Shown here: positions 5,575 through 5,850 of the stretch, in pieces
Layout of the letters: every line of letters starts with the position of its first letter
Position numbering within the stretch: the stretch's first letter is position 1
Assembly: GCA_002085385.1 (NCBI GenBank)
Contig: NATO01000095.1
Location: forward strand, 1 to 5,850
Direction: 5' to 3'
Length of the DNA stretch: 5,850 nucleotides
Source of the DNA: a candidate division Zixibacteria bacterium 4484_93
GTDB lineage: Bacteria; UBP14; UBA6098; 4484-93
The notes under the pieces: model-generated
Databases searched by the model: none
Told to the model about the DNA's origin: nothing
The model's input: only the letters and a program-made list of their open reading frames with translations
Made by a program: the position numbers and the translations under genes

Positions 5575-5850
5575 TTAAAATAATAGATATCTGGGCGTCC
5601 TGTGCTCATACTTTACATATATTTCGCCGTGCTTGCTTTCGAGGAATCTTTCTTCACCAAGCACCATCCAGTGGATTGTTGCGATAATCCATAGTGATAT
5701 AATTGCCGTCAGAATGCCCGTAGTCGGTGCGGCTGAAAATGCCATAAGCACGAATCCGACGAGGGTAAGAAACATTGCGATATACATTGGGTTCCGGGAG
5801 AAGCGATAGATGCCTGTGGTAGTCAATCCTCGCTTTGCCTTGACGAATGC
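5575..5850 (-). CDS. Membrane methyltransferase of the isoprenylcysteine carboxyl methyltransferase/PEMT type, C-terminal part
   Basis: Ninety-one codons are visible and the frame runs open through the right edge, so the N-terminal part is missing. The in-frame TTG at 5826 is not a believable start, because coding continues upstream (AFVKAKRGLTTTG). The visible part shows the family signature 'TTTGIYRFSRNPMYIAMFLTLVG', two hydrophobic membrane segments (about residues 28-45 and 48-65 of the visible part), and the terminal block 'GEERFLESKHGEIYVKYEHRTPRYL'. This corresponds to the usual EE-x2-L-x3-(F/H)G-x2-Y-x2-Y-x4-R pattern. The RNPMY stretch and the terminal Glu-Glu and Arg form the S-adenosylmethionine pocket in characterised ICMTs. 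In bacteria such proteins methylate lipids or unknown small molecules; the substrate is not predictable here. The gene ends 114 bases before the DUF494 promoter and shows no clear terminator. Confidence 0.82.
   Translation of the reverse strand, partial: AFVKAKRGLTTTGIYRFSRNPMYIAMFLTLVGFVLMAFSAAPTTGILTAIISLWIIATIHWMVLGEERFLESKHGEIYVKYEHRTPRYLLF

Overview
All six protein genes in this window lie on the minus strand, so the window is best read from right to left. The organism looks like a bacterium of the Fibrobacteres-Chlorobi-Bacteroidetes (FCB) assemblage or a related uncultured candidate phylum such as WOR-3 or Cloacimonetes. Three things point there: a short RpoD-type sigma factor without region 1.1, closely resembling the Bacteroidetes housekeeping factor; a secreted enzyme with a C-terminal 'YPNPFN...SSGVYLV' sorting-type domain; and the propeptide of a gingipain-like C25 peptidase. 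The phylum is an inference from remembered family features, not from a search.

Right part (about 4850-5850): the 3' end of a membrane-bound methyltransferase of the isoprenylcysteine carboxyl methyltransferase (ICMT)/PEMT type enters from the right edge. A spacer of about 160 bases follows, holding an orphan perfect Shine-Dalgarno sequence and a good promoter. Next comes a DUF494 (Smg-family) gene, then a 119-base spacer with a second near-consensus promoter that overlaps a possible weak terminator. Centre (3964-4845): the primary-type sigma factor gene. A 99-base spacer follows, with a promoter that fits the Bacteroidetes TTTG-N19-TAnnTTTG pattern exactly.

Left part (1-3864): a tight operon of four genes: an exported 5'-nucleotidase-like metallophosphoesterase with a C-terminal sorting domain, a class II (FucA-type) aldolase, a nitrilase-superfamily amidohydrolase, and the start of a C25-type peptidase that runs off the left edge. 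The genes are joined by a 3-base gap and two ATGA overlaps, so they are very likely co-transcribed and translationally coupled. The operon mixes two exported proteins with two cytoplasmic enzymes. A plausible but unproven reading is salvage of nucleotide-derived pentose phosphates (surface nucleotidase plus class II aldolase), with the amidohydrolase and peptidase serving scavenging of nitrogen or protein.

I found no tRNA, rRNA, CRISPR array, insertion sequence or riboswitch. I see no clear new multi-gene system. The most notable points are the match between the sigma factor type and the promoter next to it, the unusual four-gene operon, and the diverged substrate-site motif in the nucleotidase.
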